Source of the DNA: a virus | Reading direction: 5' to 3' (one strand) | Virus record (IMG/VR): IMGVR_UViG_3300045921_000952 | Coordinates: 1 to 38,429 of that record | DNA length: 38,429 nucleotides | Part shown: in pieces, positions 7,797 to 15,343 of the stretch | Layout: each line of letters begins with the position of its first letter | Position numbering within the stretch: the first letter of the stretch is position 1 | Made by a program: the position numbers and the translations under genes | Notes under the pieces: model-generated | The model's database searches: none | Seen by the model: the letters and a program-made list of their open reading frames with translations, nothing else | What the model was told of the DNA's origin: nothing

Positions 7797-8687
7797 TTAC
7801 TCGTCTAACTCCAGCGCGTCTTGCAGTGGCAGCATTTCTTCCGCGCCGCTGGACGGCGTGTTAGACTGAGGGTTGTCAGGCTTGCATTCCGTGTAAAGCT
7901 TGTACTGCCGTTGCGCCCACTTGCGGGCAAGCACCGTGTGGCTGTCGGGTGCTGAGTAAAAGCCTGCCTGCTGCAAGAAGGTATTAAACAGCATCAGGTT
8001 ATCTTTAGCGCGCGCTTTTCCCCAGCGCACGCGCTTGTTGTGGTTAAGCACCTGATTAAGCACCTGGCTTAAGAAAAGCGCGCAGGCAACCACGTAGTCT
8101 GGGTCAAGCGTGCCAGGAAACAGCCTAAACTCGACTGTGCCCAGCCGGTCAAACGTCTTAAAGTTCGCCCAGGTGTTTTTGTCTTGCCAGATTTTAGGCA
8201 CGTTGGCGTGGCGCCTGGCCACCCTGCAAAATTCAAGCGGGATGCGCGCGCAGTAGTAGCAATTTCGCCGGACAGGCGGCACGATCATGAAAAACGCGTC
8301 TTCGTAGCGAAACAAAAACTTGAGCAACTCGACAAATTTGTCCGCGTAACCGGTTACGCCAAAGTGGTAGTGCAGCCCGCAGCGCGGGTTGATTGTGCCG
8401 CCCACTTGCGCGATAAGCTGGCCCACTTGCGCGTGCGCCTTCAAGGCGTCCAAGGACGACAAGACGGGCGACACGGCCTCATAGCCAAGTTGGTTTGGCC
8501 TGTTGCCGCAGCTTCTGTCGGTCTTCAAGTCCCACTTGGTAAATGAGACCGGCGACTTGCGCCAAGCCCCGTAAAGCTCGTTTTTGAAGCCGGCCTTCTC
8601 CATCTCTCTTGCGAGTTGAGAAAGCTGGCTTCTTGACTTCAGGGCAAACTCAAATTCCCAGCCGACTGTAAACGGCAACTTGCTCAT
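7797..8687 (-). CDS. Amidoligase 1 (phage COOH-NH2 ligase family)
   Basis: A 296-residue protein with the ordered motifs of the glutamine-synthetase-fold amidoligase family: VGWEFEF (residues 8-14, metal-binding Glu pair), WDLKTDRSCG, YEAVSPV, the His-rich CGLHYHFGV, and LGTVEFRLFPGTLDPD near residue 190. The family uses ATP to join a carboxyl to an amine; phage substrates are unknown. The motif order is shared with the gene at 31959-32825, but the two are diverged rather than recent copies. It has its own TTGTTTACAA promoter at 8693-8723 and lies directly after the dCMP-hydroxymethylase-like operon. The C-terminal 35 residues are acidic and Ser/Pro-rich. Confidence 0.82.
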   Translation of the reverse strand: MSKLPFTVGWEFEFALKSRSQLSQLAREMEKAGFKNELYGAWRKSPVSFTKWDLKTDRSCGNRPNQLGYEAVSPVLSSLDALKAHAQVGQLIAQVGGTINPRCGLHYHFGVTGYADKFVELLKFLFRYEDAFFMIVPPVRRNCYYCARIPLEFCRVARRHANVPKIWQDKNTWANFKTFDRLGTVEFRLFPGTLDPDYVVACALFLSQVLNQVLNHNKRVRWGKARAKDNLMLFNTFLQQAGFYSAPDSHTVLARKWAQRQYKLYTECKPDNPQSNTPSSGAEEMLPLQDALELDE

Positions 8688-8692
8688 AGGCG

Positions 8693-8723
8693 TCCATACC
8701 TGAAAGTCTTATTTTGTAAACAA
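8693..8723 (-). promoter_or_regulatory. Early-type promoter P2 for amidoligase 1
   Basis: TTGTTTACAA (8723-8714) is followed by a 16-base spacer and extended -10 GGTATGGA. The TATGGA hexamer ends 5 bases before ATG 8687. The -35 end abuts the stop codon of the upstream hydroxymethylase-like gene. Confidence 0.75.
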
Positions 8724-9452
8724 TTATTCTCCCAGCATCTTGAGGACAGCAGGCAAGTTGCGCTCGTAAACGTGAGCAGAGTGCGCGAAGTGCCGGTAGG
8801 CGCCCACTTTTAACGTCGGATACTGCGGCAAAAGCTGCTGGCGCATGCGCAATAAGAGCGAGCAAAAGAAGGGGATGTCATAGACTGCCCCGAAGTAGTA
8901 GTCGTTGGAGCGCATGCAGATGGTGAAGTTCAACATGTCGTCGCGGATTAAAAAGATGCCGTGCATCGTGCACGGCACGTCTTTGTTGCCGCGCCAAAGG
9001 TGCTCGCGCTTGTTGAACTTCAAGACGGCCTGGCGGGTTTCCTTGTCTTCTAAGAGGGCGAGCTTTGCCCACTCCCACGGGCTTCGCGCGACATTCTCAA
9101 ACGCGGGGTTGCCGCAGCTCTTGTCAGCCCAGATCAAGTAGCCGTAGGCCGAATTTATGGTGCCGTCTGGGTTGCTTAATGGCTCCCAAAACTTGCTGGC
9201 GTGGGCGAAGTCAGCCGCGCGCCGCGTGGTTGACTCGTAAAGTTCAAGCTCCTTCAGGGTGTAGTCCCTGATCTTCGCGTTTCGCTCGGGGTCTTTGGTT
9301 TGGATGGGCTCAGCCGACGGTTGTCGGATGGTTAGCAGAAAGTCAACTTTTTCGCGAATAGGCTGGCCGCGCGGCGCTGACTGGAAGTCAGGGTGGTAGA
9401 CAATCTCATGCAGCGCGGCCAGGTAGGCCTCATGTGTGGTGTCAAACGTCAT
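8724..9452 (-). CDS. dCMP hydroxymethylase-like member of the thymidylate synthase family
   Basis: A 242-residue protein when started at ATG 9452, which overlaps the kinase stop by 11 bases; T4 dCMP hydroxymethylase is of similar size. Thymidylate synthase landmarks are present in order: TINSAYGYLIW (about 98-108), RSPWEW and SRQAV-like TRQAVLKF, catalytic Cys161 in DVPCTMHGIF, MRSNDYYFG (180-188), and AHVYERN (226-232). At the position where thymidylate synthases have Asn (..GLPFNI..) this protein has Asp192 (GAVYDIPFF), the change that favours dCMP over dUMP in T4-type hydroxymethylases. I infer production of 5-hydroxymethyl-dCMP or methyl-dCMP. Activity on dUMP cannot be excluded. Its neighbour is a dNMP kinase. 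Confidence 0.78.
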   Translation of the reverse strand: MTFDTTHEAYLAALHEIVYHPDFQSAPRGQPIREKVDFLLTIRQPSAEPIQTKDPERNAKIRDYTLKELELYESTTRRAADFAHASKFWEPLSNPDGTINSAYGYLIWADKSCGNPAFENVARSPWEWAKLALLEDKETRQAVLKFNKREHLWRGNKDVPCTMHGIFLIRDDMLNFTICMRSNDYYFGAVYDIPFFCSLLLRMRQQLLPQYPTLKVGAYRHFAHSAHVYERNLPAVLKMLGE

Positions 9453-10395
9453 GCGACATAAGAACTTGGCTGAGCTGGCGCTTGAAGCCCTGGCGGTCAA
9501 AACGCCGCCCGTACTGCGGGTGCGGCAGCTCGACGCACTTGACGCCGGCGCGCCTTAACGTATTGGCGGCCTGCTTGCCTAAGCCGATGACAGTGAGCTC
9601 TGGCTTGAAGGCCAAGATCTCCTTAAACTCGTCGCCGTCATTGGCGTTGGTCCACATGCCAAGCTCGGTGGCAAAGTTCAAGCTGTCAAGGCACGCGGCC
9701 AGAAACAGGCTGCAATTTCCGTGCTCGTAAAACGGCCAGCGCACTTGGCGCAACTTTGGGTTGACACGGTCGCCGACAAATAAAAACTTTGCCGCCACGA
9801 TGTGGCCTAGCACGTTGTGCGTGGAAAAGTTCAGGGCGCTTGGAAGTTGAAGTTGGCGCCAAAGCTGCAGCCTATCGACGATGACCTGGCAGTAGTCGTC
9901 AAGCTTGTCGCCGTAAGCCTCAATGGAGTACTCCACGACGTCAAAGCGGCCGCGCCGGTTAAAGTGCCGCACAAACGCGCGGTAGCTGGCTGAAAGTTGC
10001 TGGATCTTGTCGTGGTAAAGCTCGTCGCGCACCTGGCGAAGCTGGGCGTGCCGCCTGGCCAGGTCGTCAGCGGGGCTGTTGCAAAAGATGTAAAGCGCCG
10101 CGTGCTTTAGCAAGACGCGGTCAAGCAGCTGGCCTAGGTGCGGGAAGCGCGTGCCGCCGCGGTACAGCTGGCCGTAAATTAACTCTGACGGCCAAAGGCG
10201 GTCTAAGATGACAAGCTTGCCCGTGTCGGCGAGCTTTAAGGCCTTGCGCAACAGCGCCGTGTGGTAGTAAAAGATCTTGTCGCACCAGCGGTAGTCCGCG
10301 TGCAAGACATGGGCGTTAAACTGGCGTTGAAACGCGGCCGCGAGCGTGGTCTTGCCTGTGCCGTCAGGGCCTTCAATGACGATGACACCAGACAT
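9442..10395 (-). CDS. dNMP kinase fused to a uracil-DNA-glycosylase-like domain
   Basis: The N-terminal half (1-180) is a thymidylate-kinase-type P-loop kinase: VIEGPDGTGKTT (residues 7-17), LVILDRLWPSE (DR motif, about 61-71) and a helical lid region ending near 150. The C-terminal half (about 203-317) resembles the UDG superfamily: FLFVGDRVNP (205-212), WPFYEHGNCSLFLAACL, MWTNAND, ELTVIGLGKQAANTL and a terminal ELPHPQY. The order and spacing of GD, N, LG and HP elements fit that fold, though no Fe-S cysteines are seen. The kinase probably phosphorylates a modified dNMP made by the adjacent hydroxymethylase. The glycosylase-like part could edit or modify bases. TAATG overlap with the upstream methyltransferase shows coupling. 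Confidence 0.72.
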   Translation of the reverse strand: MSGVIVIEGPDGTGKTTLAAAFQRQFNAHVLHADYRWCDKIFYYHTALLRKALKLADTGKLVILDRLWPSELIYGQLYRGGTRFPHLGQLLDRVLLKHAALYIFCNSPADDLARRHAQLRQVRDELYHDKIQQLSASYRAFVRHFNRRGRFDVVEYSIEAYGDKLDDYCQVIVDRLQLWRQLQLPSALNFSTHNVLGHIVAAKFLFVGDRVNPKLRQVRWPFYEHGNCSLFLAACLDSLNFATELGMWTNANDGDEFKEILAFKPELTVIGLGKQAANTLRRAGVKCVELPHPQYGRRFDRQGFKRQLSQVLMSHDV

Positions 10396-11213
10396 TAGCT
10401 GTTGGCAGGGCGGGTCAGGTGAAACAGGCTGTTGTTGCTGTGCTCCGGGTACGCCGCCGCGACAAGCGACGTAAAGGCGGCGTGCGACAGAAATTTTTTG
10501 GCCTTGACAAGCACCGGGTCTGACGCAATTTTAGCCTGCGCGTCTTCAGGCAAGTGCTTGAGCGCGCAGAACGTGCCAAAGGTGTCCTCGAGCTTAAAGC
10601 CAGCTTCTAACACGACCTCGACCTTCGCGTCGTACTCCCACTCGCGGCTTTCGCCGTGCTCGTCCACGTGGTTTTTAGCCACGCTGTCAGACACCCCGGC
10701 GTTGGGCGTGGAGAACAGGCACGTGCCGCCGGGTTTGGTCCAGTTGTAAAGGCGCTTGATGAACTCTAACCCGCGCTCGCGCGGGATGTGCTCCAGCACC
10801 TCAAAGCACACCACCAAGTCAAATTGGCCTGGCCAGCCTTCCAGCTGGTCGTAGCTGTCCTCTAAAAAGTCAGTCTTAACCAGGTTGAGCGTGACCTGCC
10901 AGTGCTCGTCTTCTGCGGGCAGCCAGTTTGGCGTGGCGCGGAGCTCAAGGCCCCAGTACGTGAAGTTTTCCGCCGGCGCCCGGTTGCGCCATAAAAAGTA
11001 GGGAAGTTGAAGCTTGCCGCACCCGACGTCCAGCAGCGTTTTGACCTTTGACTTGGTCAACACCTTCCAGACATACGCGTAGCGGTTGACGTGTCCGAGC
11101 CAGTCGTTGTGCGTGACGTAGCCGCGGTCGACAGACTCGCTGGCTAAAAGCTCGGTTAAGTTGCAGTTGTGCGCGTTGGACTTGGTCAGCTCAAAAAAGC
11201 GTCGAATTGCCAT
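10395..11213 (-). CDS. Class I SAM-dependent methyltransferase
   Basis: A 272-residue protein with a Rossmann SAM-binding motif I (TLLDVGCGKLQLPYFL), a motif II acidic residue in YWGLELRA, motif IV FDLVVCFEVLEHIP and post-motif WTKPGGTCLFSTPN. This is the Methyltransf_11/23 type acting on small molecules, sugars or proteins; there is no DNA-specific NPPY/DPPY or PC motif. The stop overlaps the kinase-UDG start by one base (TAATG), placing it in the nucleotide-modification operon. The substrate could be a modified base intermediate or a glycan and is not resolved. Confidence 0.75.
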   Translation of the reverse strand: MAIRRFFELTKSNAHNCNLTELLASESVDRGYVTHNDWLGHVNRYAYVWKVLTKSKVKTLLDVGCGKLQLPYFLWRNRAPAENFTYWGLELRATPNWLPAEDEHWQVTLNLVKTDFLEDSYDQLEGWPGQFDLVVCFEVLEHIPRERGLEFIKRLYNWTKPGGTCLFSTPNAGVSDSVAKNHVDEHGESREWEYDAKVEVVLEAGFKLEDTFGTFCALKHLPEDAQAKIASDPVLVKAKKFLSHAAFTSLVAAAYPEHSNNSLFHLTRPANS

Positions 11214-11224
11214 GCAGGTAAGAA

Positions 11225-11551
11225 CTAGTTGTTGAGAACTTCGACGTCTTCAACGCCAAACCACGGGGCAAACGTGACCTTGCTCTCGCAGCGCGCAAAA
11301 AAGTCCTTCAACTTGTCTGCGTCGCCCCACGGGGCCCGCACCAGCAAGTTGCAGATGGCGCTTAAAAGCCGCGCTAACACGTAGTGGGTGACGTGTTTCG
11401 TGGGCCTTGAGGTTGCCACAAGCGTAATTTGGCCGTCAAAGTCGCGCTCGGCGGTCTTGACTGACAGGCAAACCTCGCCGCGCAAGTCGACAACGCGGGC
11501 GGTAGCCTTGTACGGCCCCTCGCAGCAAATTTGCACGTTATAGTAAAGCAT
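11225..11551 (-). CDS. Unknown protein in the modification operon
   Basis: A 108-residue protein starting MLYYNVQICCEGPYK. Alternating hydrophobic residues suggest a beta-rich N-terminal half (ARVVDLRGEVCLSVK) and a helical part (YVLARLLSAICNLLVRAPWG). No family is recognised. It is separated by a single base from the SLOG gene stop and 11 bases from the methyltransferase start, so it is transcribed with the base-modification genes. A structural or accessory role is only a guess. Confidence 0.6.
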   Translation of the reverse strand: MLYYNVQICCEGPYKATARVVDLRGEVCLSVKTAERDFDGQITLVATSRPTKHVTHYVLARLLSAICNLLVRAPWGDADKLKDFFARCESKVTFAPWFGVEDVEVLNN

Positions 11552-11552
11552 G

Positions 11553-12131
11553 TCAGTCCACAGCTAAGACCGGCGCGCCGGTGTCAGACAATACCGGCGC
11601 GCCGGTTTCTGCCACCACGATGCTGCCAACTTTTGGCGGCGGCGCGACAGCCGTGGCAGAAACTCCAAACGCCCCTCTTAACAGCAGCAGCGTATACGCG
11701 TAGGTGCCGGGGTGCCTGAACTCGCGCGTGCCTGTCACATTCAAAATTTGAGGTTTGGCGGCTTCCAGCCACCGCCTGACGGCAAGCGCCGTCAAGCCTA
11801 AGTCTGACCCGACAGGCACAAGCAACAGGTACTTGTTGAGCGCGCGGGCAAAGTTTACTGCCTTTGCAATCCGGCTTTTAAGCGGCGGCTTGTAAATTAC
11901 CAGTGTCCCGTTGCTGCGCTCCACGTTAAGTTTAGCCCACTCGTCTGCTGTCAGCGCGGCAGGCACCAGCGGATAACGGTCTGGGATGAACCCCAAGTCA
12001 GACATCCGGCTCTTTAAGCACCACCCGCCAGCCTGCAGCCCTGCCTCATTGGCAAAGTCTAGCCCCGCCTGTTCGGCGCCACTCTGGCCGCCAGCGATAA
12101 TCTTGTAAGTTGACTGACAGTGACGTGTCAT
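11553..12131 (-). CDS. SLOG-fold putative molybdenum-carrier-like protein
   Basis: A 192-residue protein with the family's nucleotide-binding loop IIAGGQSGAEQAGLDFA (residues 11-27), a GGWCLKSR turn (here lacking the usual full CPKGR) and IPDRYPL, followed by RSNGTLVIY and a LLLVPVG strand. These mark the MoCo-carrier-like branch of the SLOG/LOG superfamily, which binds nucleotides or nucleotide derivatives. Phage members often sit with nucleotide-metabolism genes, as here at the head of the methyltransferase/kinase/hydroxymethylase operon. The last residues repeat TGAPVL twice, encoded by 24-bp units containing perfect 14-bp palindromes. The name reflects homology and not a demonstrated metal role. 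Confidence 0.72.
   Translation of the reverse strand: MTRHCQSTYKIIAGGQSGAEQAGLDFANEAGLQAGGWCLKSRMSDLGFIPDRYPLVPAALTADEWAKLNVERSNGTLVIYKPPLKSRIAKAVNFARALNKYLLLVPVGSDLGLTALAVRRWLEAAKPQILNVTGTREFRHPGTYAYTLLLLRGAFGVSATAVAPPPKVGSIVVAETGAPVLSDTGAPVLAVD
11569..11606. repeat. Two copies of a 14-bp palindrome, 24 bp apart
   Basis: ACCGGCGCGCCGGT occurs at 11569-11582 and 11593-11606. Each is a perfect palindrome containing GGCGCGCC. They lie in the last codons of the SLOG gene and encode the repeated TGAPVL segment. They could form cruciform or RNA hairpins just before the downstream gene. Confidence 0.85.
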
Positions 12132-12140
12132 ATCCTAAAA

Positions 12141-12188
12141 TAACTAGCAAAGTCTGCCGCCAGGCAAGGTTCTAAAAATTGTAAACAA
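12141..12188 (-). promoter_or_regulatory. Composite promoter P3 for the SLOG/base-modification operon
   Basis: TTGTTTACAA is present (12188-12179), but the GGTA extended -10 at the usual spacing is not. Instead TAGTTA lies at 12146-12141, 9 bases before ATG 12131. The site may combine early and late signals, or use an unrecognised -10. It faces the divergent promoter of the baseplate wedge gene. Confidence 0.5.
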
Positions 12189-12210
12189 AATTAAAGGCAC
12201 TTTTAGAGTG

Positions 12211-12216
12211 TAGTTA
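12211..12216 (+). promoter_or_regulatory. Late-type TGTAGTTA box for the baseplate wedge gene
   Basis: TGTAGTTA ends 6 bases before ATG 12223, the same spacing as at 14977-14982 and 35423-35428. A -10 at this distance would give a leaderless transcript. Confidence 0.6.
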
Positions 12217-12222
12217 ATTGGT

Positions 12223-14583
12223 ATGGCTGAGTCGTCATTGCGCTATCTGAAAGTTGACTTTGAAAGTCACCGCGACGCGCTTATTCAGCGGGTCAGGTCG
12301 CGTTGGCCGGGAATTTGGAACGACTTTGCGTCAAGCTCGGTGGGCTTGATGCTCATTGACCTGATCGCGTGGTCAACGGCGACACTGGCCTTTTTAATCA
12401 ACCGCGCGGCAGCTGAAAACTTTATCCCGACGATGACCCTGCGCGAGTCGGCCGTGCGGCTTGGCGCCCTGGTGGGCTACCAACTTCGCGGCCCGGTGCC
12501 GGCAAGCGTGGCGTGCGAGGCCACGTTGTCGTCGCCCGCGGCCTCAGATGTCACGATCGCCAAAGGCACGCTGGTGCGGCTGGGCGAGGGCAACTTGCCC
12601 TTTGAGGTAAGCCGCGACTACGTGATCCAAGCGGGCAAGCTGTCGCCTGAAACCCGCGTCGTGGTCATCAGCAGCAGCTTGACAGGCGCCAAGGTCTTGT
12701 CCACTAACGTGGTCCTTACTGGCGGCTCGCCGTACGTGGACCTAATTGACTCGTCAATTAACTTGTTGCACTACGTGCAGGCGGGCCAGGCGTTCCGCCA
12801 GTTGCCGTCGCCGACGGCAGGCGTGGAAGAGATCTATACCATCAAGTCGGTCGAGTCCGCGCCGGGCGCGCTGAGCTACAACCGCCTGGTGATCACGCCG
12901 CCGTGGCACGGGCCGACAACTGACAGCACCGTGCCAGAGGGGTCAACCACCGAGTGCGCCGCGGAGGTCTACGACCGGCGCATCTTGCTGGTGCAAGGCC
13001 AGACGTTAAGCGACCAGTTTGTCTCGCCGTCGGGCGAGGCGGCTAACTTTTCTGTCAAGTTAAGCCACACGCCCGTCATTGAGGGCTCGGTGCTGGTCAC
13101 AGTGAACGGCGAGCGCTGGGAGCAGCTGAGCTCCTTGGCCGTGGCTGACGCCGCCACGCGCGGCTATGAGGTGCGCACGCTGCCCTCTGGCCAGACTGTC
13201 GTGCTGTTTGGCGACGGCACGTTTGGCCAGCTTATACCGCAAGACGCGGCCATTACGGTCACGTACCGCGTGGGCGGCGGCACGGCAGGCAACATCCCAG
13301 TGGGCACGGTCAACGTGTCGGTGGTCGGCACGAGCCTGAACGGCCTGGTCATCGTGCCGCTGCGCAACGACACGTCTGGCGGGCAAGGCGGGCGCGAGCC
13401 TGAGAGCCTTGAAGAGGCCCGCGTCAACATCCCTTACTTTGTGCGCACCAACGACCGCGCGGTCACGCTTGACGACTACCAGACACTGGCCCAAAATTAC
13501 AAGCACCCGCAGCACGGCTCGGTGGCCTACGCGCGGGCGTCAGTGCGCACTGACAACGCGCTGCTCGAGGGCAACGTGGTGGTGGTCTACGCGTGGACCA
13601 CCGGGGCGTCTGGCGGCTTGGAGCGCCTGTCACTGCCGCTAAAAGAGGCCTTGCGCGAGTACCTTCAAACTAAGGCCGTGGGCACGGACTACGTCGTGGT
13701 GGCCGACGGCACCACGCGCCCGGTGCCGGTGAGCTTGAGGTTTAAGGCGCTGGCAGGCTTTGACGTTGACCAAGTAAAAGCTGACGTGCACAAGGTTATC
13801 CGTGACTTTATCTTGCGGCTCAGGCCAGGGCAGCCGGTGGTGCACTCTGACTTGCTGCGCGCCCTTGACGAGGCCTACGGCGTGGACGCGGTCACGATGG
13901 CCACGCCGACGTCAGACCTGACAACCTCGACCCCGACAGAGTTGTTTGTCCCGCCAGACGACGAGTTTGTCTACACGCTGCCGCGCGTGCCCGGGGTGCT
14001 GTCTGACGAGTACATCATCCAATTTCCAGTCGCCCCGCTGGCTGCCTGGTCATTTCGGGCCTTTTTAGGCATGTCAGAGCTTGCCGTGGTGCCCGACGTT
14101 GAACCGGGTTACGCGCGCTTGCTCGGTACTGGCCTCCTGTCAACCTATAAGTCTAGGGTCAACCTCCTTAACGGAAAGGCACTAATTTACACGCGGTCTA
14201 GCGAGGACTTTAAGGTCGCGCTTAACTACGTGGACGGGTACAACCGCGAGCGCGTGGTCAACGTCTACGTGGGCTATACTGGCGACAACTCCAGCGCGAA
14301 GCGCCAAGAGATAAGAAACGCGCTAAAGGCGTGGGGCAACAACCTGGCAGTGGGGTCAGCCATTTACGCCGGCAACCCGGCGCGCGTGGCGACAGAGTAT
14401 GACACCCAGGGCATCTTGGTGTCAAAAAGCAACGTCGCGGCGGTAGTTGCGGCCGTGCCCGGCGTGACCGCGGTAACCCGCGTCGCGCTTGACACCCCGG
14501 CGAACTCAGACTTTAGGATTACCGCGACTGACTTTGAGCTCCTGAAGCTTGGGCTGATCGTGCTGAACAACCGGTCAGATTAA
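12223..14583 (+). CDS. Baseplate wedge protein (gp6 / baseplate J-like)
   Basis: A 786-residue protein whose N-terminus has the gp6/J-type signature: WNDFASSSVGLMLIDLIAW, then FLINRAAAENFIPTM and LRESAVRLGALVGYQLRG. Further on are the strand pairs of the baseplate J core (VTVNGERWEQLSSL, TVVLFGDGTFGQLIPQ, VTYRVGGGTAGNIPVGTV) and VTLDDYQTLAQNYKHP. In T4, gp6 forms the ring joining wedges around the hub. The protein is longer than T4 gp6 (660 residues), and the extra C-terminal domain (about 620-786) includes a second LDGY-type fold (NYVDGYNRERVVNVYVGY). The stop overlaps the convergent small gene by 4 bases. Confidence 0.85.
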   Translation: MAESSLRYLKVDFESHRDALIQRVRSRWPGIWNDFASSSVGLMLIDLIAWSTATLAFLINRAAAENFIPTMTLRESAVRLGALVGYQLRGPVPASVACEATLSSPAASDVTIAKGTLVRLGEGNLPFEVSRDYVIQAGKLSPETRVVVISSSLTGAKVLSTNVVLTGGSPYVDLIDSSINLLHYVQAGQAFRQLPSPTAGVEEIYTIKSVESAPGALSYNRLVITPPWHGPTTDSTVPEGSTTECAAEVYDRRILLVQGQTLSDQFVSPSGEAANFSVKLSHTPVIEGSVLVTVNGERWEQLSSLAVADAATRGYEVRTLPSGQTVVLFGDGTFGQLIPQDAAITVTYRVGGGTAGNIPVGTVNVSVVGTSLNGLVIVPLRNDTSGGQGGREPESLEEARVNIPYFVRTNDRAVTLDDYQTLAQNYKHPQHGSVAYARASVRTDNALLEGNVVVVYAWTTGASGGLERLSLPLKEALREYLQTKAVGTDYVVVADGTTRPVPVSLRFKALAGFDVDQVKADVHKVIRDFILRLRPGQPVVHSDLLRALDEAYGVDAVTMATPTSDLTTSTPTELFVPPDDEFVYTLPRVPGVLSDEYIIQFPVAPLAAWSFRAFLGMSELAVVPDVEPGYARLLGTGLLSTYKSRVNLLNGKALIYTRSSEDFKVALNYVDGYNRERVVNVYVGYTGDNSSAKRQEIRNALKAWGNNLAVGSAIYAGNPARVATEYDTQGILVSKSNVAAVVAAVPGVTAVTRVALDTPANSDFRITATDFELLKLGLIVLNNRSD

Positions 14584-14963
14584 AATATGAGCGTCAGCAC
14601 CTTTTGCGCCGTGTTGAGCTCTACCTTTTTGGGGTAGATGCTCGAGTGCAAAAACGGCGCGTCAGACTCTACCTTGACTTGCCACCCGGCGGTGTCGCGC
14701 GGGGTCCAGGCCAGCGAAAAGTCAGTCTCCTCGCCGGTCTCAACGTGGCTGAGCGTGACGTTGACGTTGACCCGCTTGATGTAGATGTCAAAGCTCTTGA
14801 CCCCGTAGCTGCGCGCGTCGGTGACAAGTTCCCACTCCACGGTCACCTCAGGGCTGTCACTGACTTCCAGCATGTTGTTGCCGTAAAAGTCCACGTCGCT
14901 GACCAGCGTGTAAAAAGTGTTCGCCTCTTCAATAAGCTGTTTCACCCTAAACGCGTTCATCAT
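14580..14963 (-). CDS. Unknown small protein among baseplate genes
   Basis: A 127-residue protein with two adjacent ATG codons (14963 and 14960). It starts MMNAFRVKQLIEEANTFY and then shows alternating hydrophobic strands (VEWELVTDARSYGVKSF, DIYIKRVNVNVTLSH), suggesting a beta-sandwich. It is convergent with the wedge gene and divergent from the gene at 14989. TATTTA lies 4 bases before the first ATG as a possible -10. A virion component is plausible from location; no homologue is recognised. Confidence 0.55.
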   Translation of the reverse strand: MMNAFRVKQLIEEANTFYTLVSDVDFYGNNMLEVSDSPEVTVEWELVTDARSYGVKSFDIYIKRVNVNVTLSHVETGEETDFSLAWTPRDTAGWQVKVESDAPFLHSSIYPKKVELNTAQKVLTLIF

Positions 14964-14976
14964 AAGTTAAATACTG

Positions 14977-14982
14977 TAGTTA
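14977..14982 (+). promoter_or_regulatory. Late-type TGTAGTTA box
   Basis: TGTAGTTA is followed by 6 bases and ATG 14989, in the 25-bp gap between divergent genes. Confidence 0.6.
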
Positions 14983-14988
14983 CGACAG

Positions 14989-15342
14989 ATGAACACTTTT
15001 GCGCAAGATTCTCAGGTGGTCGCAGAGACTGAAGGCACGCTGTTTTCCCTTATCCAGCAGGGGCCAGTCGAGTCTTTAGTGCAGCTGCGAAACGCGGGTG
15101 TCAACACCATCAACTACCGCTTTCAGGAATTTAACGGCGTAACTTGGTTGGACTTGGCTGAGCTTGGCACTGACCTGAACAACACTTTGGTAGCAGGGCA
15201 GGTGCGGCACCTCAAGCTTAACTCCAGTTACTCGCAAGTGCGCCTGGTAGGCCACGCGTCCGGCGGGTCGCTCTTAGAGTTTTCGGTAACGCGCTACCAC
15301 AGCCGGCCTAGCGGCGGCCCGCTGCCGGTGTTAAACCTGTGA
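14989..15342 (+). CDS. Small beta-rich protein, probable virion component
   Basis: A 117-residue protein (MNTFAQDSQVVAETEG). It has regular beta-strand alternation (VESLVQLRNAGVNTINYRF, GQVRHLKLNSSYSQVRLVG, SLLEFSVTRYH) and a short Pro/Gly tail, as in a jelly-roll or Ig-like domain. The TGTAGTTA box before it is the one used by virion genes. I do not recognise the family; a decoration, fibre-attachment or baseplate accessory role is inferred from fold pattern and promoter class. Confidence 0.6.
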   Translation: MNTFAQDSQVVAETEGTLFSLIQQGPVESLVQLRNAGVNTINYRFQEFNGVTWLDLAELGTDLNNTLVAGQVRHLKLNSSYSQVRLVGHASGGSLLEFSVTRYHSRPSGGPLPVLNL

Positions 15343-15343
15343 C

